Part shown: in pieces, positions 10,710 through 24,000 of the stretch
How positions within the stretch are numbered: the first letter of the stretch is position 1
Layout of the letters: every line of letters starts with the position of its first letter
Assembly (NCBI GenBank): GCA_022496805.1
Contig: CM040087.1
Coordinates: 33,008,253 to 33,072,252 of the forward strand
From: Pohlia nutans
Lineage: Eukaryota > Streptophyta > Bryopsida > Bryales > Mniaceae
DNA length: 64,000 bases
Reading direction: 5' to 3'
Notes under the pieces: generated by a model
Told to the model about the DNA's origin: nothing
Database searches by the model: none
Seen by the model: only the letters and a program-made list of their open reading frames with translations
Made by a program: the position numbers and the translations under genes

Positions 10710-13586
10710 ATGGCGATGTCAGGACTTTCTTTGAAGGCCACGGCAGCAATAACCGCAGGGCCTCGTCAATCAGGGGACAAAAAATCTTACAGGAAATGCC
10801 AGGTTTCACAATTGGCATGTGTTTCAGCCTCACACGAGAGTCTCCGTGCGGCTTCGATGCGGCACCTTGCGTTTCAGCGGTCGTCCTCTTCTACCGCGGT
10901 ACCTGTCTACTCTCTGGTTTCTGTGATTGTTGTGGAATACGGTAAGTTGTAAGGGATTGTGAAGTAATATAGACATATTATTGGCGACAGGGTCGAATTA
11001 GGTGTGAACAAGATCTGGCAGAACAAATGAAGGAGATGCGCGCTGCTGAGAAGCGCTGGGAACAACAGGTACTAATGCTGTCTATTCCGTATTTCTCGCA
11101 TTTTTGTGTTATCTTAATACATTCTCATCATTTAAATTGCTCCCTGAGTTCTTTTCAAAGCCGAGTCTTTTATCGAGATCAATGCTTGTTTACAAACCCG
11201 GGTTTTAAGTGGACCTGTACTTATAACTTTGAAGCTCGTTTGTTCATTCTATGAGGATACTTTATTCCGCTTGCCATTTGTATGTCAGGATGTGCTTCTC
11301 GTTCATTAGACTTTTGCGATTCAAATTCCAAATGCTGATTAGGCCCATGCATGATTCTTCCTCCAGACAAGTTGTTTCATTTGCGATACGATTGCCTCTA
11401 TCTAGCATCGTGTTCACAGCGTGGTGACTGGGGATAGGTGAAAGAGGGGAAAGTGAAGCAGTTGTCGGCAAAAGAGACAGGGTATGCGATGCAGCTGAAC
11501 GGCTACACTTTTCTAGATGTTCGGCCGTCAAATGAGCACAGTAGGGTATGTTCCGTCATTTGCTGATAATGTTATTTTCCTGTTTTATTATTCAACGAGC
11601 TCCATTCATATTTTCTCATGGTAGAATGTCTTTTAGTACGAATGATGTAACATTTACTTTGATGATGTACTTCGCAGGTATCTGTAAAGGATTCAGTTCA
11701 CATACCGATTTATGAAGTTGATCAAAATTTAGACCCTGGAACTCTGTTGAAGAAGTTTTCCAACTTGACTATGGGTAGGTTGATAGTTTCCAATGCAGTG
11801 TCTTGCGCATCTCTTGTGAATCGCCAATAATACCTCTGTTGTGGTCATCTGTTTGAAGTGACTCTGACCAATTGAGATAGCTTTCCTGTCACTTTATATG
11901 TCTGATTGGCTTGATGATTACTTCGCAGGAGGTTGGTGGAATGGCCTTCCAGTTATGAAATACAATGAGTAAGTGCAGATTCAAAATTATCATTAACACT
12001 TTTTCAATTAATTGGTCATGTTCTGATGGTTGTTTGTTAATGGACATTATCTCAACTAGTCGGTTATGGTTTGGAATTAAATATTATGGTGGCGAAACTT
12101 TCTAATGCTGGAGTGGGTGCTTTCTAATTATGCTTGTTGCAGGCGATTTATGCCCGATGTGGTGGCGAAAATTCCCAAAACTGCCAACGTGATCGTTGGA
12201 TGCCAGAAGGGTCTGCGGTGGGTGATCATCTCTGTACTCCACGTCGAATAGTATTATTCGGTTTTATGTCAATTTATTGGACTTGCCTACTTCCTTTTTT
12301 TTTGCTTTTGTAGGAAAACTCAGAAGCAAGTAATACCAAAGAATTACCTTGAGATCTCACACGAGGGTTTTGTTTTCCCATGGATGCGCTCTATTTTTTT
12401 CAGGTCACTGTCTGCCTGTGAGCAGTTGTACAAGGCTGGATATCGGAATTTGTTTTGGTTGGGTGGTGGTTTGGATGCCGTTCAAGAAGGGGTATTTTAT
12501 CCTAGACACTTCGATGCAATTGGAATTTTGAAATGCTAGGAGATTTCTATCTGCATACCATCGAGGAATTGCACATAGTTTTCTCTGGTCTAGCTTATTG
12601 TTAGTTGAAATAAACGTGGAAAAGAAGTGCCTGCGATCGTACAAAGATTAGAAACAATCGCCAGCCTCTCTTTCAACAGCTGTTGCGGGCGTTTCTTCCA
12701 CACCGAATATTGACAGGTGGATCATTTTCCATTGACAGGACTTGGAGAGAGAAGGATCTCAACCATTTAACTTTGGTGGCATTGGCGGCGTGTCTGAATT
12801 TATTGGGTAAGTTTCTCAAATATTGTTGAAATTTTCTCATGGTTGGTAGGGAAAAAATATTTATTTTCTTGGGTTTAACTTCGGCCTTCACATATCCTCA
12901 ACACTATTTCTGTAAGATTCGCTGTGCGATATTCTACTCTCTAATGTATCATAATGTTCAAAAGCAGAAGAGTTGCAACATCTCTAGAGTAGGAAAATTT
13001 GCTCCGTCGAAGTTATTACTTCTTCGTACTTCTTTGAAAGGCCGTGTGTCCTTGGCGGTCGATAATGAACCGAATTAAGGTAATCTGTGGACTGCACTTC
13101 AAGGGAACTGGGAACTAGGAAGTAGAAATAGGAACCATATAGGGCACAGATCTAATGGCTTTATTTCAGCATATCATCAAGTTCGAAGGTACTAAGGTAA
13201 CCTGGGTACGGTGGAATCTCTGTGAAGGTGGACTGATGTGCAAAGGTTGGAAGCAAAGAAACAGGGTTTAGGCTATCGTGCGGCGTTGTTTGGAAGACTG
13301 GTATGTTCCTCATTATACTCTTAATTTTGATTATGGATGGCCATAGAATCCACGGAATTAGTCAAAAGAGAGCTTCACAGTATGTTGAGGCTATGTTGCA
13401 TTTTCTTTTGATTTCACTCGTCAATTTTTTGCTACTGTCAATTCATTCTCTCTAACTGTACCGGATCGGTCCTCCCTAACATCTCCTTGGATTGGTGTTG
13501 TGCAGTTTGCATTGGTTCTAGCTGTAGACCTTGCATTTGTGGGTGCTCAACAGCTTAGCCGCTTCTTCTTCGAGTTGCGGCACTAA
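10710..13586 (+). CDS. STR11: Rhodanese-like domain protein, chloroplast (STR11-like)
   Basis: Predicted plastid protein with one rhodanese/Cdc25-type sulfurtransferase domain. Ten in-frame exons: 10710-10941, 11022-11068, 11438-11545, 11678-11774, 11929-11968, 12143-12217, 12404-12491, 12739-12806, 13228-13300 and 13506-13586, giving 302 aa. Residues 1 to ~75 are Ser/Ala/Arg-rich, fitting a transit peptide. Then come EGKVKQLSAKETGYAM, LDVRP (119-123), GGWWNG (162-167) and the active-site loop CQKGLRS with Cys195, which is intact. GGIGGVSEFIGWTD and a hydrophobic C-terminus ending ELRH match plant STR11 orthologues from memory. The exon 2 start is the least certain boundary: an acceptor at 11012 is also in phase. 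Whether it has real sulfurtransferase activity cannot be told. Confidence 0.92.
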
Positions 13587-14033
13587 CTAGAGGTTTATTA
13601 GCAAGTTGTTTCAATCTGCTGTCAACATGAGATTCCTCACTGCGAATATGCTCACTTTTTGTTGGAATACCTTCAATGGCACCTTAATAGTTTGGAAGAC
13701 GAGAATTAAGTAGAACGATAGTGAATCATGTCCTATATTCTGTCTCGAGTTGATGTCTGCATCTGGGAGTTTCTTAAGGGTAGTGAGCTGAACCAACCTA
13801 CGTCGAAATTGATATTGTTAGTTTCTTAGTGTCTTCTAGTTGGCCTAGTCCTACACGATCCCCTCATAACACCTCATGAGGGTATATAGTGTAACACTCA
13901 ACAGCCAAGGTTTCAGCGAAGCTGATGTAGCACGGCAGTAGGATCAATTTTGAATTGCAACGGAGGAGGTGGATGTTGTCATGTTTGACAATTCTGCATT
14001 TATGACCTGTTCTTGGTTTGAAGTAGCAAGCAT
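13587..14033. other. 3' flank of rhodanese gene
   Basis: Likely 3' UTR and spacer. No additional coding region was recognised. Confidence 0.4.
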
Positions 14034-15168
14034 TTAACCCCTCAAGGCCCAAGGGGACATAAGATATATATAGAAAAAATACATTGCAATGTTAATATTG
14101 ATGTGGGAAATTTTGAAGTACAAATCATATTCTCACTTAAGTTTGTTGTACAGTCGGGGTACAACATGCTTACGAATTCCCCACTGCAGGGAATTTTTTT
14201 TGGAAACTTTGAACACTCCGTGTGTACTCAAAAATGATCCGATTTGGAAACCGCAAAGTGCGTTGGAATCACATCGGCGTGTACTACAACACCATTACAA
14301 ATTTACACATGAATTAGTGAAAATTATACAACAAGTCAAAAATAATACATACACTATCTACCATTGAGTGCTCTTACCATTTGCTTTAGTTAGAGTGTCC
14401 AATTTAGCAAGAAAAATTGAAATGAGTGCCTGAAGTTGTTCTTGAGATACTTGAGCTCACACTTCTTGAATGATTTGTATCATTTCATCAGTCTCCTTCA
14501 TAATCTTTTTGATTCCATGGGCTTGTCTCAAATCATCATGATATCTACTATGATGTATTGCATCACCATCCTCCATCAATGTGAATTGAATAGGTCTATC
14601 ATGCATAAAATAGAAGCCAATCAATGAATTTTCATAAATAAGTTCCAAAAAATCAACTACTGATTGTTTAGTTGGAGGAATGATGACAAGTGGACTTTTA
14701 TCAAAACCCATAAAAGCCCCTACACCATTACAAATGGAGAAATTACAAAAGAGACTGATGAAATGATACAAATCATTCAAGAAGTGTGAGCTCAAGTATC
14801 TCAAGAACAACTTCAGGCACTCATTTCAATTTTTCTTGCTAAATTGGACACTCTAACTAAAGCAAACGGTGAGAGCACCCAATGGTAGATAGTGTATGTA
14901 TTATTTTTGACTTGTTGTATAATTTTCACTAATTCATGTGTAAATTTGTAATGGTGTTGTAGTACACGCCGATGTGATTCCAACGCACTTTGCGGTTTCC
15001 AAATCGGATCATTTTTGAGTACACACGGAGTGTTCAAAGTTTCCAAAAAAAATTCCCTGCAGTGGGGAATTCGTAAGCATGTTGTACCCCGACTGTACAA
15101 GAGATAATTGCAGTCAAAGTTCAGTTTCTTCAAATAGTACAGAATCCCCTTGGGTCTTGAGGGGTTAA
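14034..15168. mobile_element. Foldback element with TTAA-CCCC tips and ~350-bp inverted arms
   Basis: The left tip reads TTAACCCCTCAAGGCCC and the right tip is its near-exact complement ending at 15168. Inside, 14146 to about 14498 is repeated in reverse complement at about 14750-15100 with only a few mismatches, leaving a ~250-bp spacer. Open frames on the two strands repeat the same peptide because of this symmetry and are not genes. The TTAA next to C-rich tips matches the piggyBac-like MITEs elsewhere in the window. Confidence 0.85.
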
Positions 15169-17049
15169 ATACGTGGAGAATTCTATCACCATGATGACTA
15201 ACTGCTTGTTCCTTTTTCGATAAGTGAACATGTGAGGTCTTCATTTGGAAATGATTCCATCTTGAAGAATCATCCTACATCAACAATACAACCCAAGATT
15301 GACTTTAACTCCTCTATTGTTCCTCATTCTGTCAGTTTGTTTCACTGTTTTTACTTTTTAACACAAACATCGCATGGTAAACCATAATCAAGGTTCATAT
15401 TCACAAAACTGTTACTTTTCAGGTTGGGCTATTTGAAACGTAAACATTTACTAATTTAATTGTTAAAACTTTGTGACGTGGAATGCTTGGTTGAGTGTCA
15501 CAATTTTATTGCTTGAAACCTAACAAGTAAAACAAAGTTTGATGCACCTAAAATGAGCAATAGACGCAAACAACGTCTTTGCGCAAGTATGAATGAAATG
15601 CTTCTATTCATAACCAATGAATGATGCGCACATATTGGTCAGAAGGATCATTGATGACCGATACTACACTTAACACATCACCGATTAGCAATATGCTCAT
15701 GGTCAGTCCACACCAGCCATATGCGGTAGGATGTGCGTGCGTTATGTCAAGTAGCTTGGAAAAATAAATTTTCTTTAAATCTCTGCAGTGCAAAAAGAAT
15801 GCATGTAAGAAATTGAAGCAATGCAGAAAAAAAAGGGGGTTGGAAATTTGTGGTAGGGAAGTGCATGCATTCAGAGGTCAACAATGCCTGCATTCAGAGA
15901 AGACAAGCTTCAATAGTGCGCAAATTATATTTTAGTGTATATAATTTTACTTGCATAAGGAACGCAAGGGCTGTTGTGATTGGGCCATTAGAGACTACCG
16001 ATTCCAATTTCTTCATAACATTCACTAGCATGCACTGTCTCTGTCTTGACTCTATAGTAAATGATGTGGAATATTCCACACACAACAATACTTCATCAGT
16101 AACTAAGTGGACAAGTGGAGGCTCAAGGTGATGAGCTAATTGCATGAAGGAAAGGCAGTGGGCATGAAGGCCACTAAATGTTATGTTTGGTATGACCTCT
16201 AAAAACGACACCTGAGAACATCCTCCGAAATTGGGACACTGAAGCAGCGGAATTTTTTTTATTTTGTTTTTATTTTATTTTATTTTTGCACAGACAGAAC
16301 GAGTTCCATTGCTAGTGGATTTTTTTGTGACCCCATACAGTCAGATTAAAGAGGTCATGACCGGAGGCTCTGAAATCCCGTAAGAGGTCCGTGTTTGTCA
16401 GACGCTAATTATAATGCAAAGCCAGAAATCATGGCATGATGTGGAAGCTCTCAGTAGACATGCATGGATGGGACTCTTGGCCAGTTGCAGGACAAACTTA
16501 CTTGCTCCAGCAAAGTCACAGCCTTTCTTTAAAATGCATCCCATCAAATACGCGGCCCGATTGAAGCCAATGGACCACCTAATTGATTCATGCCCCAAAG
16601 AGGTACTTGGATTGGAGTCACACCACAACAGCATGAAAGCGATGGCCTGACTGGGTGATTTGCCAATGTCCGTCAGCAACCTCTTAATCAATTTTGGAGG
16701 TAAAAGTACTGTAAGCTCGTTGAGGTAATCAAAACCATAGATTTTAGTCGTATAAATTCCGCACATGGTGTAGATCTCAGTTTTCTAACTCCATGTATGA
16801 TATAGACTTTGGTAAATAAATACAAGATGTAGATTTTGGCTCCCTTGACAGATTCCTAAATTCATAGATACTTGGGTATTTAAATCTACAGTACCTACTC
16901 AGTTACATTTTGGAAATTCAATAGTTTCTGAAGATTCAAATGAATCTTTGGATTCCAATGCAATTCCCCGTCGCTGAGCTGTCTCTCACTCACAACTATT
17001 GGAACTGCAGGTTGTCATTGCATCGCCAACAGTGATGTAAGATAACTAT
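15169..17049. other. Intergenic stretch, unidentified
   Basis: No recognised gene. An open frame on the minus strand at 16398-16766 is somewhat GC-richer than its surroundings and reads like degenerate coding sequence, but I cannot assign it to a family. A T-rich tract lies at 16250-16290. Confidence 0.35.
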
Positions 17050-17128
17050 GAACCTTGTATGAGAAAGTTACAAGGGTTTGAATTTGTTTGTGATTCAGGT
17101 TTTGAACGTTGGGACGTTTAGGGGTTAA
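17050..17128. repeat. Orphan tip of a TTAA-type element
   Basis: The segment ends GTTGGGACGTTTAGGGGTTAA at 17128 and matches the right end of the element at 27,010-27,596, including TTTGTGATTCAG upstream. No matching left tip was found. Confidence 0.55.
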
Positions 17129-17243
17129 AGTGTAGATGTGGGAATTTGGTAAATATATAAATTCTTAGAATGTACAGTAATTGTTTCTATATTTTGAGTT
17201 TAAAACTCAAAAACACTCCTTTCTTTTTAATTTAGGGAATGTT

Positions 17244-17466
17244 CATAAACCCCTAAAGCACTGAAGAAGACCAAATTAGGTCTCATGTTTTTTTGGCAAT
17301 TTTGAATAGGTCCTGTGTATACTTCCTTTTATTCAAATTCATTTGTCTTTTGATCAACACATGCAATGTTCTTCACTCATTCCAGTGATATAAAACTTGG
17401 TCCTATAATCCAATTCGAATTTGCCATTATAAAACTATGAATCCTTGGTCCTTCAAGGATTAGGGA
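17244..17466 (+). mobile_element. piggyBac-like MITE, diverged copy
   Basis: Begins AAACCCCTAAAG and ends in a decayed tip near GGTCCTTCAAGGATTAGGG. The interior is collinear with the copies at 24,322-24,559 and 31,381-31,609 (TTTTGATCAACACATGCAA, CCAGTGATATAAAA). It lies ~780 bp upstream of the CER1-like start codon. Confidence 0.75.
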
Positions 17467-17659
17467 TAAATATCCTATGTAGTACACAGACACTCCACGA
17501 GGAGAAGCTGCTTCTTCATCGATATAGAAAATTCACTGCGCCCCTGTGCAAAAAATGAAAAAAAATGAGAATTCTTTTTAATGCTTTCGCCAGATTTTCT
17601 CCAATTTTTTTCTTTTAAAGGTAGACAAATTTTGTGAAGAAAACTACTTAAACATAGAG

Positions 17660-17717
17660 AAATTTTATCAAAATATGATTGTAAGCTTAAATTTTATCAA
17701 AATATGATTGTAAGCTT
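17660..17717 (+). repeat. 29-bp perfect tandem duplication in the CER1-like upstream region
   Basis: A 29-bp unit containing TTTTATCAAAATATGATTG and ending in AAGCTT is present twice head to tail. It is ~530 bp upstream of the start codon. A regulatory role is possible but unproven. Confidence 0.8.
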
Positions 17718-18024
17718 AAAGTTTTGCCAAATATTCTTTCCCAATTCTTTTTCAAGTCGCCAGTTAGGCTTCAGGAAAAAATCACTGCTGTGCATCAATC
17801 AAGGCTTAATTGGTTAAACTTTACATCGATCAGTTCCAACCCGTGAGTACGTTCTGTCCCTCTCCTCTCAATCAAATCACTGCCGCAATTCCTGGAGCTT
17901 AATTTTTTGTACGTAGACTTCCCGCAGTCTGTCAATATTTTACATCAGCATGCATTATCATAAAAGCCTGACTCAGCTCCGCCGACCTTGTGCTACGTAC
18001 CCTGATCAACCGAGAGAATATGCA

Positions 18025-18037
18025 TATATATATATAC
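18025..18037 (+). promoter_or_regulatory. TATA box of the CER1-like gene
   Basis: TATATATATATAC lies ~205 bp upstream of the ATG at 18242. With a start site ~30 bp downstream, the leader would be about 170-180 nt. No in-frame upstream ATG extends the protein. Confidence 0.55.
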
Positions 18038-18241
18038 ACTAACTTGCAGACTCTGCACAGGAGATAGATAAACTGCACTAAGTAACTTGTGTCTGTACTC
18101 ACTGGAGCTCTCTCTTTGCATTTGCGTTTGATCTATATAATAGAACTTGTAGCAACTTACTACTATTCATTGATTCACAAGCCAGGCTGCGATCGAAAGA
18201 AAATTGTGGAACTCGATCAGGTGTACATCATCGATCGATCG

Positions 18242-21020
18242 ATGATGAAGGCCATTCAGCCGGGCCCATGGACACAGTTTCCATGGCACTCTCTCGGCAA
18301 CTTCAAGGTCAGTTTTCTCTCTCACCGACAGCTAGTACTCGGCCATGCATGCAGCACCTCAATGAACGCGCTTGATTGTCGCCGGTGATATAATTAAGTT
18401 CATGTGCGTGTGACTGAATTGATGAAAAAACCATATGCTCATATAGTTAAATTGGAATGCCGAAATCGTGACGTTTCTTAGGTTCGGAGAGAGCTAGCTC
18501 CGTAGACTTACGAGACTGATATATATCATATCGATAGAAAAGCTTCACTGAAATGTGCCAGTTTCAAGATTGTGAATTGACATTGGACCACATTAATTGC
18601 ATTGTATCCGTTTGTGTTGTGGCCGGTGTTCCTGTGCGATTGGATTGATGAGAAAACCATATGGTTATATAATTCATCATTGAATTGGCATGTTTCAGAA
18701 TGCCGAAATCGTGACGTTTCTTGAGAGCTCCGTAGACTGTCTAGACTGATATCGACTGAAATGTGCCAGTAGTTTCAAGAATATGAGATTGTGCAGCGCT
18801 CCAGATCGTAAACACGTTTTCGTTTTGTGGACTATTACATTGCGTTTCTTGTGCTAGCTCAGAGCTCGCTCTGAAGACTAAACTGATATATATAAAAGTA
18901 CCCATATATCATTCTGTCTTGTTATGTCTGCACTAAAAAGTATGTTCTAAGCGTATTGGCATTTGAACTAAGTCTGATTAACAATGACTTTGCATGATGC
19001 TGAGTGCGCTGCAGTACGTGTTGTATGTGCCGCTGGTGATGGGCGAGCTGTACAACCGATACCGCGGAGTGACGGACCCCAACAACATGTATGTGCACAT
19101 GCTCATTCTGTCGTTGACTCGGCACTTGGTGGGTCAATTGGGCATCACTTTGTCGCGGTGGCGCTACCTCGTCCGAAACCACGAGATTCAGAAGAAAGGC
19201 ATCACCTTTGAAACTGTGGATCATTCCAGCAACTGGTCAGCATCCATCCATCCATCCACATACATCATTACTCCTTGACTATCATAATTATCAAAATGCA
19301 TGATTTAATGTATAATTTTTAGTACCCATCATTCTATGATCTTGTCATCATTCATATGAGACTTACTAAAATACATATATTCATTCCTTTGAAAACTTAA
19401 AGCATGAGTGTTGTTTTCTGACTTTCTCGCCTCTAGAATCAATAGAAAAGTTTTAAAATCACTGTCACCTACTCACCTTATAATTATAGTCATATTCAGT
19501 GAAACCTTGAAACTCATTTTTCAGAGCGCGGTGAATGTATGTCACTATTTTGGCACAATGAAACATGCCATGAAAGTGTTTATGATTTTGAGACGGTTTC
19601 TTTTACATTTATTTATCCTTGTCCAGATCAGAGATGTCATGTTAACACTATTTTCCACATATTAGACAACTAATGGCACTTGTCTAATTATAATTTAAGT
19701 GTCAAATATGTTTGACATTCATGTTAGACATCCAAAAATTACAGAATATTCTATAGATTTCTAAGAATATGCTTGTTTGACACATGGGGACTGAGGAGTG
19801 ACGTCGTGTTTTACACTTTGCATAAGGTGGATGACCCAATAACGGACGTGTATTACAAACCAACAATATCTCCATCAAGTGTTCATTAAAAGCTTCTAAT
19901 TCTATATTAGTATTGGATATGCGTAAAAAGCTTAAAATGTTGGTTTATAGGCCATCCACTAAGTGGTAGAGAAGACAACCTTGCTCTAGATTGTAGATAT
20001 ATTTAAATTTTGTGGAATATCATTGTTGTCTTCGAATGTGTACGAACAAGGGGAATGGCCTGATATAGGTACCACTTTTACACGTCTCACATAGTGTGAC
20101 TTATGTATAACACATTCTCTGTGTGCTAGAAATTCCGTCTTTAACACCATGTATGTAGTTGCAGCCATGGTGCCTATAATAACACCCTCTAATTATGTAA
20201 TTTTCCAATATTTCTTTTTTTACCAAAAAAGATATTTCTCGAAAATCACACTATTTTGGGAGGGGGTACCCATATCAGGGCATCATTCACGAATGAAACT
20301 GTTAATCTCGCCGGGTGATTAATGATGTGCAGGGATGATTACATTATACTGGACGCGCTGTGCTTCATGGCAGCGTACATGACCGTGCCCGTGTTTGGGG
20401 GCCATACATATCCCAAGTGGGACATGGGCGGATTGGTCATATGCTTGTTGTTGCATATGGGCCCCACAGAGGCCGTGTATTACTGGCTTCATCGTGCCCT
20501 CCATTCTCATTACCTCTACACTCGCTACCACTCTCACCACCACTCCTTGTTCATCACCGAACCCAATGCCGGTACGTGTTAGCCCTAGCTAGCTTTCAGA
20601 TTCATACCCACTTAAATTTTTGATCCATTCATAAAGCTCCAGCATGCAAAGATCATTTTTTTCCGTCATTGAATAAATAATTAAATCTTTGTTAAAATGG
20701 CAAAATTTTAAGATATTGACGCTATTCCACTAATATACTGTAAGGGTCAAATTGAGACAGCCATGTCAAAACACTAGTAGAAGCAGCGCCCACATAGACT
20801 AGCAAAAAAGATCCACGAGAAGATCCCACATGATGAATTAGACTATTTAGTTGCGGGTCTTTGTGACCATGCTTCTATAGTCTACGTGGGCACTATTTCT
20901 ACAAGTGAAATGGGATTCCCTCATTAGATTTGGAGAGGTCAATGTCACCCTAAACCAATCACAAGATGAAATGTGCCACTTTTTGACAAAAAGTAGTTAA
21001 GTTATGTCAAAATTGACTAT

Positions 21021-21053
<33 letters not shown>

Positions 21054-24000
21054 TCCGGTCTCCTTTCAAGGCCATCATGAATAAAGTGTGTGTTTGTAAT
21101 GTCAATGAGCTTGTGTCCACCGGACAAAAGGCCATTGGATCAAATACCACAACATATTAATGGTGGATACCAATCTTATGTCTTGGGTTTGAGTTTTGAG
21201 AGTTCGGAGCATTATCTTATAATACTTTTGATGCTTTGAAACACACCATTTCAATAGGTGAATGTCTTGCTAGCTAGTTACCCCCTTCTCAATACATGCC
21301 AAAGAGCCAGCAATAGTCTCCTCTATTTTGAAATCATTTGGTCATGGGTTCTAGATTCATTGGTTAGTTATGTTTGATTTAATTAGGGTTGCATCACACT
21401 GTGGCCAATAGTCAAGAGTCCATCGAATTCCACCGATCAAATTGCAAACCAACAAAAAATGACAGTATCTCAAATGAATAAAAGAGACCCTATATTTGTT
21501 CTCTCGTAGTTATCTAAATTATTGACAGTGACTTCCCCAGGGCCAATCCTCCCTGTTCATTATCTCTGATAGAGTTTAGATGGGCATTCCATGCAGGCAC
21601 AGTTCATCCGTTTGCAGAGCACGTCATGTACGCCCTAAATTTCACCATTCCCCTCATAGGAACATGGGCTCTTGGTCGAATCTCGATGAGCATGTTGTAC
21701 ATCTACTTTATTGGTTTCGACATTATGAATGCGGTGGGGCACTGCAATTTTGAGTTTGTTCCAGAATGGCTGTTTCAGGCCTTTCCACCTCTCAAGTATC
21801 TCATCTACACTCCAACGTAAGCCTCTCCATCCTCGCCCTTTTTCATTTTAATGTATCAATCAATTCACGATGTATGTGCTTCTAACATATATTGCCTCAC
21901 TAAAGTTGGCAAGCATTGGATATGGAGAGCATGGCTCTATGTCATTATCTTTAGTCTTATGGACTAAATAACTTTCGACGCCCCATGATGCTGGATCGGA
22001 ACGTTGTTAGACATAATGTCAAGTTTTATGGCATTAGAATCCATTTGATGAACTTTTAGGGCTTTCATTTAGGCTATGGAAAAGAATTGCCTGGAAATCA
22101 TAACTTGATATTATAATCTTTTCTTTTCTTTTTAAACCCTTGAATTGAATATGATTGAACAAGATCCAACCATCAACAGAGGTTGAGTCTTCAAAATGTG
22201 AAAGTATGTCAGCCCATATAATTTATGAATATGAACGTCTCCACGTCTTGTCATGTTATTTCTCATAACCAAGACTCTACTTTTTTCATGTAACGAACCC
22301 CATAATTTCCATTTTGACATGAATTTTCAAAAAAAAATTCCATTATAATTTGGCTGTAATTATGCAGGTATCATTCGCTGCATCACTCACAAGTGCACAC
22401 CAACTTCTGTCTGTTCATGCCCATCTATGACTACTGGGGTGGGACTATGGACGAGAACACCGACACCCTGTATCATTCCGTTCGTCAAGGTAAGTAAACG
22501 TTCAGATCCATCATCTTGCACAATTTTCACACAACTTAGGTAGTTCCTCCATTCCCATGGGTAGGCTAAAACTAGATCTCAAGTTGAGTAAATGTATAGT
22601 AGGGTCAAATAAAGTTGCAAATTTTTCTCCTTTGGTATTTAAATAATATGTATATTAGGGCCTTTTTACACTAAAGGCGAGAAGCTATGAAGAGAGAAAT
22701 TTCAGCCAATGGGAGGCCTAGAAGCCAATCAGTGCGTTGGAATCTTGTTCAAAATGGAGACACAATTTTTTTGGTTTATTTAAATAGTTAATGCACTTAG
22801 CAATTGAAAAGAATGAGAATGGGAAATCCACCTTAGTGATGCAGTATATAAATAGAGGAACGTTCATGCTGTTGAAGCCAATCACTCGTATAAAAGGTGG
22901 TGCTCCCAGGGAGATGCCCATACAAAATCACTATGCATACGTGGAATTGAGCACCACATGCGTCGGCAACTTCCTTAGCAATGCCACCTTTTCTATTAGT
23001 GAATGTTTTTTTTTCTTCTTCTCCTTGTTAACCTAAGCCAAATTTCCCCTAAGATCCTCGCTAAAAAGTATCATGCATGAAGAGTTGGGAGCTTAGATCC
23101 ATTGGTTGAAGCTATTTGCGATGTTTTTATTTTTAATTTCTTTTAAGTTCTTTTAATTTCTTTTTTCTGGAATTGTGTTGGGTTCATGTTGCAGGTGTGA
23201 AGGAGAACACGGAATTTGTGTATCTAACACACGGAATGGACTTGTTGCACATGTTCCATGTGGTACTGGGCGTTCAGTCCTTTGCTGCTACTCCATATAC
23301 ACCACATTGGCTGTTGTGGCCTCTTTACCCGGTAGCTGTTCTTGTGATGTTGTTGCTCTGGCTGTGTGGCCAGCCTTTTGTAGCTGACAAATATAAGATT
23401 CCTGGTGTGAACGCGGAGACTTGGATCATGCCTCGTTACCGTTTTCAGGTACAATTAATGAATTATACACCCAATCAATAACTCTTCCAAATTGACATAC
23501 ACTTAACCCTTCAGTCTAATCACACTGCTTTTAGAGAAAAAAAAATGGACTTGTAAATGTGCTCATATGTTTATAACTTGACATATGGAAGTTGTCTAAT
23601 GTCAATAGGAATTACGAAGTGTATCATTGGAGAGGTTAAGTGTATGCAATTATAAAGAGGGATGAGTACACTAAGACCTTTGTGAGCTTACCACTTAGGG
23701 TCTCAACTTGTTTATTATATGATATAGTTTGAAGGTGTAACAAGTGTGCTACAGTTGTCCCTTTCTATGATGACATGTTTGGGAAGTCCTTTAACTTCAA
23801 GGTAGTAGGCATGGATTAGTCACAGAAATGACTTGTCACATGCGTCATATTACGGAGTGTCATATTATGGAGGGTAGATTGTATAATCAATGATATTGTA
23901 GCAAGTGGTGCATGATATATACCAAAATGTCATTTTAGAAAAGGTCATATTAAAGTGTATGTATGAGTGAATTCACGGCATTTAGTTGAGATGAGTATTT

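Noticed and set aside
14089..15244. Matching peptides encoded on both strands around 14.1-15.2 kb
   Set aside because: They arise from the inverted arms of the foldback element and have no coding features.
17116..17128. TTTAGGGGTTAA strings as interstitial telomere repeats
   Set aside because: They resemble the plant telomere unit TTTAGGG but occur singly, at element boundaries, paired with their complement; element tips explain them better.
18089..18241. 51-residue N-terminal extension of the CER1-like protein
   Set aside because: The frame is open, but the only upstream start is GTG, and CER1 proteins begin close to the PGPWTQFPW segment.
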